NCBI GenBank assembly: GCA_963930775.1
Contig: OZ005690.1
Coordinates: forward strand, 2,340,225 to 2,404,224
From: Cliona cf. orientalis
Taxonomy: Eukaryota > Porifera > Demospongiae > Clionaida > Clionaidae
DNA length: 64,000 bases
Direction: 5' to 3'
Shown: piece after piece, positions 38,501 through 51,041 of the stretch
How positions within the stretch are numbered: the stretch's first letter is position 1
Layout: every line of letters starts with the position of its first letter
Notes under the pieces: generated by a model
Database searches by the model: none
Seen by the model: the letters and a program-made list of their open reading frames with translations, nothing else
Told to the model about the DNA's origin: nothing
Translations under genes and position numbers: made by a program

Positions 38501-41500
38501 GAAGTAAGTGTAAGTAGAACATAATAATTATTATTATCATAATTTATATTACCTGTATGGTAATAAACTGGTACGCTTACTTGGACCTACCATAATATCT
38601 AACCTGCTCTACCCCACCTTACCCTACCCTACTTACAAGTAAGCGTAGCCGTCCTATGTAATTGTTAGATCTGCGCCACTATGTTGCCGTATTAATTTTT
38701 ACTAAGCGTGTTGGTCAAGTGCTTGGTGTGCACTAAATAGAAAGAGCATGGCTGCTAGATCCTGCATGAGCATATTATACAGCGATNNNNNNNNNNNNNN
38801 NNNNNNNNNGCCTTAACCTGGCATAGAAGAACCCTTGAACTATTTATACAACGATCGAGAATGATTTTGCTCGAGTATCTTCAGAGTAATAGAGACATCA
38901 ACATCGAAGTAAATACTGACGCAAGCTTCAACAGCGCGTAACTTTTGTCCAGAATGTAGCAATTTTGTCTAGTAAACGATAAATAGAAGCTCTACCATAG
39001 CGCCAGCTACTACCCAAACTCGAAAGACTCCTGCTCTAGTAACAAAACTTCTGTAGCCTTCGCAGTACAGCCACTATCTCGATCGCTTGAGTCTAAGGTC
39101 AACTTCAAAAAGTGGTACATTTTGACAGTAACAGACATTCCCAGACCGTTCTGAAACTTGAGATTTACAATCCTTCCATATAGAGCCTTGGAATGGAACC
39201 AGTACCTACTACAAGTATAGAGAACCAAGGCCCCAGAATCTCAAAAAATGAAGCCTAGCTAGTTGCTGATCAAAGTGTTGCATAGATTACTGACTTTGCG
39301 GGCGCAAACACGGAGTATTGGTCAACCACACGGTCATGACCCCACTAGATAATGATATTCACGATGCCAGGTGTGCTGTAAACCACTACTATGCATCCTC
39401 TTCCGCTTTTCAGATGGTCAATCTATTAATAAGAACCCCCTCTGATAGATCCTGGATCCGCCTCTGATAATACATGGTTTTCTGGACAGTCACTGGCATA
39501 ATATTATAGTGGCTATACCACTCCCAAACTTATGGTTTTGACGACCATTTCCCACCGAATTGTAGTGTCCCGGCGCGGGGAAGCGCCTATATACTCCCGG
39601 CGTTCTGCTTTCATCTGCGCATGTGCACTATACTAACGGTTGACATACAGCTAGGGAGATGACTGTTTAAAGCATGTGCATGAGCTTACTGTAACTCATG
39701 CATATTAGCCATAATATTTTAGTATTATCCCGGGCCATGATTGTGACATTAAACATACTTGTAATACCGTATTTCTTCTAAAATTCGGCATGGAAATAAT
39801 ATTGCTTGAGCTTCGCCAAATTTTCAGGGGTTAATGTTCCACATTCCATCCACGTGCACTTTTTATTCCCGTTTATGGCATATACATGTGACAACCTTTG
39901 TCGAAAATTAGAGACTACTAATTTTTCAATCATTCCATAAATAACTAGAGCTCTATAGAGCACATACCCCATACGCTCTGTAGCCACTGTAGCGTAGTGT
40001 TGCAACATTCTGAGGCATACATGTAGCTGTTTCATGACATGACAACCCTTTCCAACACCATGCTTGAGCATGCGCAGTCGCATCTGCATACTATTATGCT
40101 AAAAGAGTGGGTGTGGTCGATAAACCACAGGCATGCTGAACAGAAAATGCACGATTTGTAGCACTAGTAAACCTTTTTGAGCAATTCGAAGCGCGTACAA
40201 ACCAGTTTTTCACCGATATCTACCGATTGGTTGTGCTTATAGCACGCACAGACGCCTAGAACCCGAGATCTGGCGATTTTCGTGCCGACAATAACAACGA
40301 CAACAGACGGACAAACTGATCGCTTTACCCCTTGTGCATGCGCGTGGGGTAATTAGAAGGGCCAAAGTCTTAGAAGTGCAATATTATCAGTGGCGGATCT
40401 AGGGGGGGGGGTAAGGGGGGTGCAAGTGTACCCCCCTTTGGGCTGCATCTAACACTAAGAAGTATTGATGATAAACTAAATGGGAATCCCCCCCCCCCCC
40501 CCTTTCTGGCTATAGATCTAAGAAAACTGCTGCTGTGGCTCACCTTAGAATGCTTTAGAAGAAATTCGTTCGAAAACAGATCGATTGGACTGGTAGGGCT
40601 GGTAGTTTGTCTCAAAAACGATAGAAGTGGGCGTGGTTTTGCCCCAAAGTGGGCGTGGCTTCTAAAATTTTGCACGCGCTTTGCGCGCAAGACTGTATTA
40701 CTACCCCCCTTCTAGAAATCCTAGATCCGCCACTGATTATTATATTATTAAATTTATTATTATTAACATAGGTGCTCTCTGTGATTCACAAGAATTCAAG
40801 ATCATAGATGAGTGTGTTTGCCCTGGATACACTACTGCACTGTATAAGTGTATAGCAGTTGGGAGAGGATTCACACAGTGGGCCGGATCTGCATTCAACT
40901 GTCCAAATATTGGTGATGAGATATTTTTATCTCATAATGATTTTGATAATGGAATACGCAAGGAGTGCAATAATGGAGCAATTATTGGACAAAGTCTTCA
41001 AGTCAATGGCAGTTGTTATACTTCCCAGCTGACAGTTAATACTTCCACAAATCTGAATGGGACAACCATAGGGTGTACTTATGACACTGGAAGTGCTCTG
41101 GAACCAATTGGTGCAACTACTCTTACAAGTAGAACAGGTATTATGTATTATTATGTCACTGATATACAAAAGTTGGCCCTCTCTATGAGGGGCATTTTCT
41201 ATGGCTGCTGGCATGGATATCATTGTTGTAACTATAATGTTTTATCCACACATAGATTCTCTCTCTCCTCCCAAAAATATTCGTTTACTTGATGTATCAT
41301 CAGGAATGTTAGTGTTCAGTTGGACTCCTGTACCTTTAAACTGCTCAGCAGTAACTTATGAAATTCGAAGCAGCTGTGGCGAATGCCCTACTTTAACTAA
41401 CTCAACAATGGTTACTTGCATCATACATAATCCTCTGATCCAGTACAGAACATGCAGATTTGCTGTTAGAAGTGTTATGTGTAATAACAGTGTTGGTGGC

Positions 41501-44500
41501 TGGAGTAATGAAATTGAAGTAATGTTAAGAGGTATACATTTGCTGGCATTAGTAATTAAATCTTGATTATATTCAATTATGCAGTTCCAGGCCCTCCAAA
41601 ATTTACCAAGATTTCATCAAGATATGGTGCTAGAAATTTGGTTGGGTTGGATGTACATTTCAGCCACTTGAGTGAGGTAAGGATAAGGTGACTATCTAGT
41701 GATATTGTTTTCAGTTCTATTTGCATTGAGAAGAGGGTAAAGAAGCAACTCAGGTGCATTAAGGACTGGGACCACGCACGCGCGTGCAATAATTAGTAGG
41801 CGTGGCCAATATCATATGGTGTAGCTGGCCAAAAAGACTCCAAACACTATAATTCTAAGATAGAATACGTAGAATATATGCGAAATAGAACGTACAAGAT
41901 GCCAAAAGAGTCGAAGAAACCTTCAAACTACGCTGTTTCAGCAGTCTGCTTGATCAGCTGCCTGCTTGATCACGTGACCCTGCCACACCCATCCCTGTAC
42001 AAAGTATAGGGAGCCTAACAGAGTGGTTCGAACGGAGAACAAAGAAGCCCTGATGCCGCGTTCAGTGCTTTCTACAGTTTATTTGTGCCTACCTGAAGTA
42101 CCGTATAGCGGGAAATTTTCGAGGGAGAAAACTTTCGCGGATTGGTAGGAAAGGAGCATTTCACGGAGAAAACTTTCACGAAATAATTATTGGTCATATA
42201 ATGGGTGTGGCATGCCTAGAATTTCGTGGAGAAAACTTTCATGGATGGCGGAAAAATCGCGAAATTCGTGAAAGTTTTCTCCCTCAAAAGTTTCCCACTA
42301 TACGGTATTCTGTCCTTCGGCATTTTTGAGAAAATCGATAAGATAGCCGTGAGGTAAGCTTTTGTAGTTGGGCGGTTGGCAAAAAAAATCACAATTTGTG
42401 CTATCAAGAGTATATTATACTCTTGGTGCTATATAGTGCCTACTACTAAGATAACTTACAAAAAAGCCAAAGGGCAGTATTGTAGTCTAGGATGTATAGA
42501 TTCTTATGAATACCCTACCATGATGCTAGCAAGGGTGCTTGTCCTCCGCATTTTGGCTTTTATGCTGTAATAGTGCACGTTTGAGATCAGCCACACCCTC
42601 CAAGGTGAGCGTGGGCGTGGCTAATTAGCAGGCGCCTTTGATGTGGTAAGAGATAAACATTCATATTATGGAGTTTCTTTCATGTCTCTGACATGCTCAC
42701 AAGTGGAGATCTAAGGCCTTGCACACACTTATCACTGTTTTAATGCTGGTCCCGGTCCTTACTACACCTGAGAAATAATGGACTTGCTATGCCCCTCAAT
42801 AGTGACAAAGATTCTCAATACACTTGCCAATGTTTCAACTAGATCCTCTATAGTCATCCTCAGGGCAAAGTGCGGCAAGGTACATGTACGAAAATGTGGG
42901 TGATTTATAGGTGTGGCTTCTGCGCTTCTGTGCCCATGTGATTTGATGCAGATATGGAAGCGCCAGCACAATTAGCTAGCTGCTATACAGCATGCATGTA
43001 GCTTCTTCATTTTCATAGTTGTGATCCAGCAACCAGGTATTATTATATCATATCTGCCTAACAGTGCATGCCCCTGTTGTGAGTAGAGCCTCACTGTACT
43101 TATTCTAATAGAATGTATGGAAAAAAATATTTCCATTTGAAAAACCTCGCTTTCTGGTAAAGGTCATCAATCGCTCTCTATAATATTATATAAACATTAT
43201 AATTATGAAACTTGGTGAAAATTTAATGCTAATTTCTTGCGACGGTCCTTAAATTGGATCATACACTCCATTAGAATAAGTGTGGTTACTGTATTATTCA
43301 ACATTCCAGTTGTGAACACATGCTATGCTATAATGGTATGTGTGATAATCTTTGCTGTAATTTAAAAACAAAATTTTTGTAAAGGGTGTCAATAAATTAG
43401 AGAATAGTGTCACAGTGGTATGAGGAAGTTTGTAAAATTAATGTATGGTCTGTTGTGGTACCTGTTTAGGCATGTGTAATTTTTAGGTCAATTAGTGTTG
43501 GTCTTGGTTGCCTTGTAGCTATCTACATAATGTTATTATTATGAATTTCTCTGTCCTCTTTATTAGGATTCCTTCGATATATACAATGGTATCGATGGTT
43601 CTGTTGTACACTACAACATAACCTTCAATGACTCTATAACTGGTGAAATGTGTGCTTCAACAATCATTTCACCTGCATCTTGTTCTGATGTTTGTGTTTC
43701 CTCTCTTCCACTTTCATGTTCTCCTTTGAGTGGCGATGTCATAGTATCTGTATCAGCTACAAACGTGCTTGGAAAGGGACCTACTGAGTCAGTCATTATA
43801 GGTATGTAAATTATTAAGTTATTCTAAGATGATTCATGCACTCAATTACTTTAGGGAGCAGTAATCAATACGTCAATGTTACTGCTGAATCAACTGGCAA
43901 TGGAAGTATTACATGCACATTTCTTAACCAACAAGATATCCAGACAAATAAATCCTGTCACGTTTTATATGGACGGTGTGCTAAACATTTGGCAATATCT
44001 AGGAGTAACACAATCTATGCCAGAGATAATTTAATAATAATTGTCCCACTTGACATAGAATCTGATATACAGGATTATTGCTATGCCACAATTGCAAACA
44101 ATGGTACTTTCAGTGTGCTGATTGAAGGAACCTTCAGCTCCACCTTGAGTGAGTACTATAATTGACACATGCATAATATTATAGCATATGAAGATATAAT
44201 AATAGTTTGGTTATTAAGTTAAGTGTTAACCTTTCAGTCCTATAATTTTGTAATGCTTATTACCTATAAAAGTTGTATAGGTTTACTTAAAACTGTATTT
44301 ACACAAAAACAGTAGATATTTTGTACAGACAAGTGCACATCAAATAGAAACTCTAAGGTTTAAGTTTATAGTGGGCAAGGTTTTGTTACCATAGCGACGC
44401 ATCTGTATGATTAATTGGGTGGCATTAATTACTAGAAATTAATATCCTGCATAATTTCAATTGGGTATAGCTATGAATAGTCTTATGGCATCACCACACT

Positions 44501-46850
44501 TTCTGCTACTTGGTGATATGCACAAGCTCTCAATGAACAGATTCAAAGCGATAGTGATTAGTTCTTCTTTCCTTAAGCAAGCCACTCCCCTCAACTATCT
44601 CAAGTGTGCACGCTCAGGTGCCAGATTCAGGGCGTGCATGGCTAGATCTAACTTGGCTATCTGCCAAATAAAAATCTGCTAATATTAATTATATTACTTG
44701 CTAGTTGAAGTCTATCCGCCAAATTTTCCGGCTATACGCAGTACTTAAAATAATATTATCTTGATACTGCATGTGCATGCATACAAGCTCAGAGTCCCTT
44801 CCCTGTTTAATCCTGATGCTAGCATTCCAGAATAGGAGCATCTATAGTCGTGGGATTCTATATAATTATTATACTGTTACTATAACAGTGAACCATGGAA
44901 GTGGCTCTCTCAAGCTCTCTATACATGCCATGTCTAATAATGACACTGCTCATAATATTTATTTGCAGGTAGCGATAACAAATCTTCCTGTTCTACACCT
45001 GCCTGGGCACTTCCTATCATTATTTCATTATCGATATTAACTGTCATCATGATGGTGCTCTCCTGTATTCTATTCATCTTGTGTCGGTGTGGCAGAAAAT
45101 TCAAGAGCTGTTATCGTAGAGGTATGTGCACTACAGCTTCAGTAGTACAAAGTATAGCAGTATTAAATTATTTTCGATTTCTTGCAAATCTGAACTTAAC
45201 TCACCAAGTGTCTCAAATCCCTTCAGATCAAATCCGGACCTATAAAATATCTCACTCTAAAAGAAATGAATGCTTCCGTGCTCACGTTGTGTTTACTCTT
45301 GAACATGTACCATGGAAACTTTTAAATGCTCTCAAATTTTTCCAGGTATCTATAACATACAAGCACCGGGTAGTCTGACACTCCACCCTTTTACTCCTCC
45401 ATCTGGCCTTACTCTATTCTGAAATATTAACATAATATTCCACTTCAATCTATAGTTAGACACTGTATAGGTTTCTACATGATTTAGAAGACCGAAGGGT
45501 TGTATGTAGAATCCCGAGCATAGCGAGGGTTCTCTACTGAGCCCCGAGGTCTTCTAATTAAATCACATACTAGAAACCAACTAACTTGACAGTGTTTAAC
45601 AACTTTAGATCCTAGCAACGATGCCCACAAGTTAGATATATAAACTTTGGATCTGCCTATAGCAATAACCCTAATACATAATTATAGTATGCAGGATTGA
45701 TTGCACAATGACTAGACTGTGTGCGTACAGTAGACATTGTTTTCACAGACACGGAAACACACAGTGTCACACCTTAATAATTATTGACACTACTTAGGAA
45801 CCAATTAGCTGTCATTCTATCTGACAGTTTTGCCACATCGCAAGTTCAATAGTGCAAATGAACTATACTAGCTGCTAGTCCACACAGTCTAGATAGCATA
45901 GCTATTTCCGCGAGTTTGTTGAATAGTGAAACTATTAGAATTTTGTTTCCGAAGCAATCTGACTATTGTTGCTAGATCAGAACAGTTGTTGCTATGCACG
46001 TGACTCAGGGTAGGATATATATAATATAATAGTAACTGTTATAGCGCCGTAGCCAGAGATTTATGGCAACGTAATTTAAACTGCCCATATCCTGGCTACG
46101 CCCTCGGACTTGGGTCAGTTTACTGCCATAAATCTCTGGCCCCATTAGTTCATAGTACTTTTGTTTTGCTGGTGATAGGTCTAGGCCTATGAGCAAATAG
46201 GATCATATGGTGCTGACTATCGAGGAGTACACACAACACCTTAAATCAATATCATGCAATGGTATCTTGTATTACTGGTAAGTACATGTCACCACTGACC
46301 ATTAACTTCTTTTTATAGGACATGAATATTGTGGATACATTGATTATGCCTCTTAATGTGACAACTAGAAGAATCTATATTCAATTTGAAAATGATCCTT
46401 CAAAGACTGAGATAGAAAATATTTGCAAGAACTACCAAGAGGGGGCTTATGATTTAAAAGTTTTCCCACACACTGAAAAAAAATTTATACTAGGTATATC
46501 TTTATAGTGTAACCCAGTTTGAATTCATGTATAGTTAACAATTGATATTGATTTCATTATTCCATAGATATTCATGACGAGACTGAAACAAAAGGCAGTC
46601 ACAGTGATGGTATAATATTATATTATATAACATTAGGCCACACAGAATGTTTGGTTACTATTATAATAGCATCAGAGTCATACAGTCAGCTAGTGCAGTC
46701 GGGCAGGTGATAAGTTACAACCAAATTAGGATTTTAATTATGAGCGTCTAGTGTTTGTGGTATACGCTAAGTAATGATTTCAGCTGCTGGGTGCTCTAAG
46801 TATAATAATTATTAACCCTCGGTGCATGCGCCGTAGGGTTACGGTAGTCG

Positions 46851-46909
<59 letters not shown>

Positions 46910-49900
46910 TCTGTCTGTCTGTTACCACAAAATTAGCCGCCTACCTCGTTTTTACGTCGCAAACAAAGTTTTATAGGATTCTTTATGGTGTTTTCAACGT
47001 TTTTACCGTTTGGCTTTCCCTGAAAACGCTTCGTTCAAGAGTTTTGGCATCATTTGCCGGGCACAGCTGCCTTCCTCGCTCCCTGGCGAACTTTCGACGG
47101 CCAAACGAGACAGCGATGACTTCTTTTCAACTCGAAAAGTATATATGGTTGGTTATAGGCCCAACAACACGACTGGTTCATCACTGATCGTAGTACACTG
47201 ACAGAGAGGCTTCTTCGCTATCTCTGCCATGCTACAAAATGCTGACACAGCATTGCACACGTGATATTGCTGGACATTACGAAATCGCGTGCAATGTGCA
47301 TTTTTGTGGTTACTCTAACAGTATGCTAGGCTATAGGAAGCCTGATCCATATGTAAGCATCTTCAGTAATTTTGGGCAGCTAGGCAGTACTAGTACTGCT
47401 CAGTGCTTGCAAGCCGAGGGTTTTGCACTATAGTGCTTCATTATTACAGTTGGTCTGGATGTTTTCATTAATCACTGATATTATTATCCTTTTTATCCTA
47501 TTATAGTATACAGTTACGAGCGACAATTCCCTCCGAAATCTGGATCCCTATACAAATTCTTGAATGGCATCAAAGAGCTCTCTCAAGAAAATGTAAGTTT
47601 GTGCATGAGTCATGTACATGTATATCTTTTACTTAGTACATTATCAACTGAGCTAACCTACCTTGAGGGGTGAATTCATTTATAATTAGAGAGGGCTATT
47701 TTCAATTGGAGGGGTCATTTGGGTGGTATCTTTTTAGGAGGAGGGGGTGCAATTGAACAGGAGCAGGGAAGGATTTGAAAGATGCCTGGGTGCATTTGAT
47801 TATTATACTATATACAACGAAAAATATTTTTCAGACGATCAATTTTCTTATATAGTCCGTGTCCTAACCTGGAGGGCATAAAAGATGCGCTCTCCTACAA
47901 GTTCAGAAGACTCACAATTGGTCAGAATTATTGTGCCGTGTGCACAAACAAGGTTGCCAGGGCCTAGGGGACATAGAGATGCATTCTTGAGCTCGAGCAA
48001 GCGGCGCAAGCGCCGCATTCGACAGGCCTGCTCAGCAGGCCACCGGGCCTCGAGCGAAGCGAGAGGTGATGTCTGCTCTTTATCATGGTCTGGTGGTAGA
48101 TTTGACGTTCGAGCGGAGTGAGAATGTCGCCATTACACGGTGAGTTTGAGCAAATTTTGGTTTGAGCATAGATATTAGAGAGCGGTATGGTTTGAGCAGC
48201 TGCTGATGGCTGGGGGTGTGGTCTACACCATAATAGCCAAGTTCGGTGCTGCTTTCGTCTGCGCATGCGCACTGTACTAACTGGCTCTCGATTGTACATA
48301 GCATGCTGTTAGTAGTGCTCAGTCACATTATCTCATGATTGTGACATCAAATATACTTGTACATAATATTAATGTGTATGCAGACACTGTGTACCGGGCC
48401 GCGGGACAAGATTAAACGTCATTATGATATTATTACATCTAACCACTAGCTCTCTGAACATGTGCACTCACACATCATTGTGGGAAGTGCTTAACACACC
48501 TTGACCTCCTATGCACTCTTGTCAGCTTGGATTCATGTACTCAATCTGAAATAGACCTCTTCCTCCAGCAAAACTGTAGCACCTCACACTGCATGCTCCT
48601 ATTTCAATACACCCTCCCTTGCATGCTCCTGTTCAGATGTACACATGTACCCCATCCTCTTTATCCTCCCCTGCTCCAGTTCAATGTAGTAATCTCCTTT
48701 GAAAACTATAATTCTGTTCCAGATGCTGTTCAAATGCATCCCCTTCTCCTAAACTTGGTACCCTTCAAATGAAACATCCAATTAGAAGTATATAGTCCCC
48801 TCCACGGGTAACCACATAATACTTTTGATGGAATCCACCCTGGCAGCATGCATTAATTATTATACTGGTTAACATACATATATTATATTTAAGTGGTAAG
48901 TGGAATGGTTGCACTTTTGGGGGGAGGGGGCGTGATTGATTACCAGCCAGGAGCGAAGGAGCATTCAACTACATGAATTTATTGGCTTAATTTTGACGTT
49001 AGTATCACTACTGTATCAACACCGTTGCACATAGCTATTACTAGGCTACTATAGACTGGCAGGCGATCATTATTCATTATTGAATATCATTATGTAACCA
49101 CTAAACCTTGCCCACTTCCTGTGGTTTGTAAGAGCTGGCTTGCTATAACCATGCATAACAAATTTTGAGGCAGCTACAAAATGAGCATGTAAGCGGGTAA
49201 CAGGGAACAATGAATCAAGTTACATGGCCTTATAATACAATCAGGGTTTCATGTAATAACTGGGGTGGAAGTGTGATAAATGAGTTGGTGTATGTAGCAT
49301 GCCAATTAAGTTCCTTGGGACGTATTTTTAGAAGAATTTCTTTCAGTCCTCCAGATTGTTTCGGGTAATTTTGATCAAAAAGAAATGCTATAGTTGATTT
49401 GGCGACTTATTGTGATATTTTGATGCTTAAAGTCAAAGTTTAGGGGAGAGCTGGATGAAATCATGACAGTGTGGCTGCTAAACACTGCACTATTGGTGCA
49501 CAGTATTACGTCCAGAGTCCCAATCAACAAAATAATCGAATCGGCCAACCGATGAGGTAATTATGATGAAATGATGATGAAACCTATGATGAAATTGGGT
49601 GAAGACTGCTTCAAAATGTTTAGCTTGCATGACAGGGTGTTGGGACCCAGAATTCGAACCTAGCGTAGAAGAGATCGCGGACTATCGATGATTCTCTCAG
49701 TTCGCTTTCTTTGGCGAGCTCGCTTTCAAGGGGGATTTCCCTATTCAGTCGAGCACATGGCAGGTGAAGGTCACGTCCGGGTCAACTGGCTCAAGCCACG
49801 CACCCCAATATTATATGCATATATGGAGCATGCGCAGTTTGTCAATGTGTCCTAGTTCGAATTATGGCGGCGTATTCATGAAGGACTCTGGATGTAGTCT

Positions 49901-50461
49901 AAGTTTTTCTTAGATCCTACTTGTAGCGAATACAGTGATATGATTGGTTAAACTGTAGTGTCTATCCTTCATAAAATACCTTGTAAGCAACCTTGTAAGC
50001 TCCATAAGAAACCTGGTAAATTTTGTTTGCCTATGGCTAGTTTGTTGCTAGGCAATTGTTTATATACAAAGCTTTTGGGTGTTGTTGCTAGGGTCTAAAG
50101 TAGTTACATACTGCTTAGTTGGTTTCTACATGATTTAGAAGACCTCAGGGCTCAGTAGAACCCTCGCTTCGCTCGGGATTCTATACAGAGCCCTTCAGTC
50201 TTCTAAATCACATAGAAACCTCCTAAACATAGAAACCTCCTAAACAGTATCTAACTATTATACAACAAACATAACCTATAATCAGTCTTGAGATATAATC
50301 CCTTCTTAACTAATGTATAGAACCATTATGACCTGATAAACATCGTGAGGATAACTGTACAGCCTTCGAGTGACAACGATGGGAGTAAAGTTATTGAGTT
50401 ACAGTTCATCCGTGGGTTACCTTCCAACTGGACAGAAGAGTTTAACAACATAAAATTTTAA
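35536..50461 (+). CDS. Gene D: Ig/FN3 transmembrane receptor with tandem ACT-like tail
   Basis: Paralog of gene C with the same exon plan: 35536-35552, 36174-36232, 40772-41137, 41256-41531, 41585-41676, 43567-43801, 43855-44148, 44969-45345, 46319-46493, 46567-46608, 47507-47592 and 50321-50461, joining in frame to 720 codons. Domains: signal peptide with a Leu-rich core, Ig-like, FN3-like, split FN3-like, membrane-proximal domain, TM helix (WALPIIISLSILTVIMMVLS and on), basic stop (CGRKFKSCYRR), then the ACT-like tail (FRAHVVFTL, PWKLLNALKFF, NIVDTLIMPL, RRIYIQFEN; then SGSLYKFLNGIKELS, INIVRITVQPS, KVIELQFIRGL, NWTEEFNNI). The TM and the first ACT-like strand and helix share one open frame, which ties tail to receptor. 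A 39-nt intron at 45122-45160 is possible (706 residues if spliced), since gene C has an intron there. Confidence 0.85.
36251..36898. mobile_element. Mutator-like non-autonomous element with 10-bp target duplication
   Basis: The ends are AGTCTCGTACCCAGCCTCTT and its complement, and the TIR runs about 75 bp with few mismatches. The 10-bp word AGCTATTCAT is at 36241-36250 and again at 36900-36909. Long TIRs with a 9-11 bp duplication are the mark of the Mutator (MULE) superfamily. The ORFs inside (up to 124 codons) resemble nothing I know. Gene D intron 2. Confidence 0.7.
36968..37200. repeat. Interspersed repeat, reversed relative of 28890-29255
   Basis: Shared phrases are GGATTGGGATG(G/C)CCC, CATGTACAAGCAGC and CAGCTGATTCAGTCTA. 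It is the empty-site partner for the MITE at 28938-29128. Confidence 0.6.
37243..37516. mobile_element. Head-to-head pair of tRNA-derived repeats with 21-bp duplication
   Basis: A minus copy (about 37310-37385) and a plus copy (about 37410-37475) each carry an A box (AGTTGGTAAG region) and the B-box phrase GGTCCTGGGTTCAAATCCC. The outer flanks are inverted too (AGGTGATTGAGAAGTG against CACTTCTCAATCGCCT). The word TAGCTAGCTATAATATTATAG occurs exactly at 37222-37242 and 37517-37537, flanking the unit. Anticodon-loop bases differ between the copies (CTAGAAT and CTATAAT), so true tRNAs are doubtful. Confidence 0.65.
37543..38786. other. Gene D intron 2, repeat-poor part
   Basis: A relic of a GAAGGTATTCTGCACTGTCG repeat, also seen near 21640, lies at about 37690-37830. 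CATGCG-type palindromes are common. No gene is seen. Confidence 0.4.
38787..38809. other. Assembly gap, 23 N
   Basis: Unknown bases in gene D intron 2. It does not touch any exon. Confidence 1.
40388..40735. mobile_element. MITE with CAGTGGCGGATCTAGG ends, 348 bp
   Basis: An exact 16-bp TIR, with G-runs and C-runs next to the ends. Pieces with related ends lie near 8455 (CAGTGGCGTATCCAGG, reversed) and near 39455 (CAGAGGCGGATCCAGG, reversed). It ends 36 bp before the Ig exon of gene D. Confidence 0.7.
42099..42307. mobile_element. MITE, TACCGTA type, 209 bp
   Basis: The ends are TACCGTATAGCGGGAAATTT and its complement (one arm reads TACCGTATAGTGGGAAACTT). GGAGAAAACTTTC(G/A) units repeat inside. 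Gene D intron 5. Confidence 0.7.
43098..43281. mobile_element. TIR repeat with ACTTATTCTAAT ends
   Basis: An exact 12-bp inverted repeat at the ends. Relatives with the AGGTCATCAATCGCTC core lie near 16329-16420 and, reversed, near 14999-15190, both in introns of gene C. Confidence 0.55.
45470..45578. mobile_element. Small palindromic MITE
   Basis: The ends are GGTTTCTACATGATTTAGAA and a reversed relative. A sister copy with the same ends but the inner stem-loop reversed is at 50121-50220. Both are in gene D introns. Confidence 0.6.
46053..46139. repeat. Hairpin repeat
   Basis: CCAGAGATTTATGGCA and its exact complement bound an 87-bp hairpin in the intron before exon 46319-46493. Confidence 0.6.
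46854..46908. repeat. (TG)n microsatellite, 55 bp
   Basis: An uninterrupted TG run. It lies inside a repeat whose relative near 24620-24790 in gene C has no such run. Confidence 0.95.
47863..48145. repeat. Interspersed repeat shared with gene C
   Basis: ACCTGGAGGGCA, AGCAGGCCACCG and GTCGCCATTACACGGTGAG are matched near 26545-26790. It includes a GCGGCGCAAGCGCCGC palindrome. Non-coding, in gene D intron 11 of the model given. Confidence 0.5.
49508..49895. mobile_element. Family a MITE copy, opposite orientation
   Basis: The ends are ACGTCCAGAGTCCC and GGACTCTGGATGT. The inside matches 2884-3292 on the other strand. Gene D, last intron. Confidence 0.65.
50121..50220. mobile_element. Small palindromic MITE
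   Basis: The ends are GGTTTCTACATGATTTAGAA and ACATAGAAACC. Inner stem-loop around CCCTCGCTTCGCTCGGG. Sister of 45470-45578. Confidence 0.6.
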
Positions 50462-50470
50462 TATTCCGAC

Positions 50471-50476
50471 AATAAA
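50471..50476 (+). terminator. Poly(A) signal AATAAA for gene D
   Basis: AATAAA lies 10 nt after the gene D stop codon. It is a canonical hexamer, but close to the stop; a later weaker site is possible. Confidence 0.5.
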
Positions 50477-51041
50477 ATCTTAAGTACAAGCAGTCTAGAC
50501 TTTCATTAGAAATATAGCTGCATGTTATGTTATGCATATGGTTATTTTAGACATGTTGAATGCACATAGCGTAAGCTGCCATTTATCGGTATACAAATCT
50601 TCCCAATTTGTAACTCCCGCCAAGAATGATATATGAACTTTGTTCTTGCACTAAAGAAAGCTTATGAAGTAGGCTTTCATTAGCTAGAATCCAGAGAGGT
50701 AGGCCCCATTAATCAATGAGCTATGAGCGCGGCAGCCATGAATGTGTTGATACTATGGGTAAATCGACTAGAGCCATTTCAACTGTATGATAAAATTATG
50801 AAGGATTAGGATGTGTTCTAGGCATCAGCCTCCACCTTAGGAGCGACTATGATGGAATAATAGTCTTTCTAGCTCTTGCTAGGCCACAGTAAAGCCGCCC
50901 AGTATACTTCATCCAATTTCAGTCGAACTTGGCATATAGAGCTCCTTCACCAAGCTTTCTTGCTAGAGTAATATCGTCCTTTTCTTCCTACATGTTTACT
51001 TCCTTTGGTGTGCAATGGCTATTGAGAGCTTCAGGTCTGTA

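Noticed and set aside
40681-41292. A 203-codon plus ORF as a single-exon gene
   Set aside because: It is the Ig exon of gene D (40772-41137) with intron sequence read through on both sides; splice sites and phase match gene C.
46854-46908. (TG)n run as part of an ORF with a Cys/Val repeat
   Set aside because: It is a plain microsatellite; the ORF is its reading frame.
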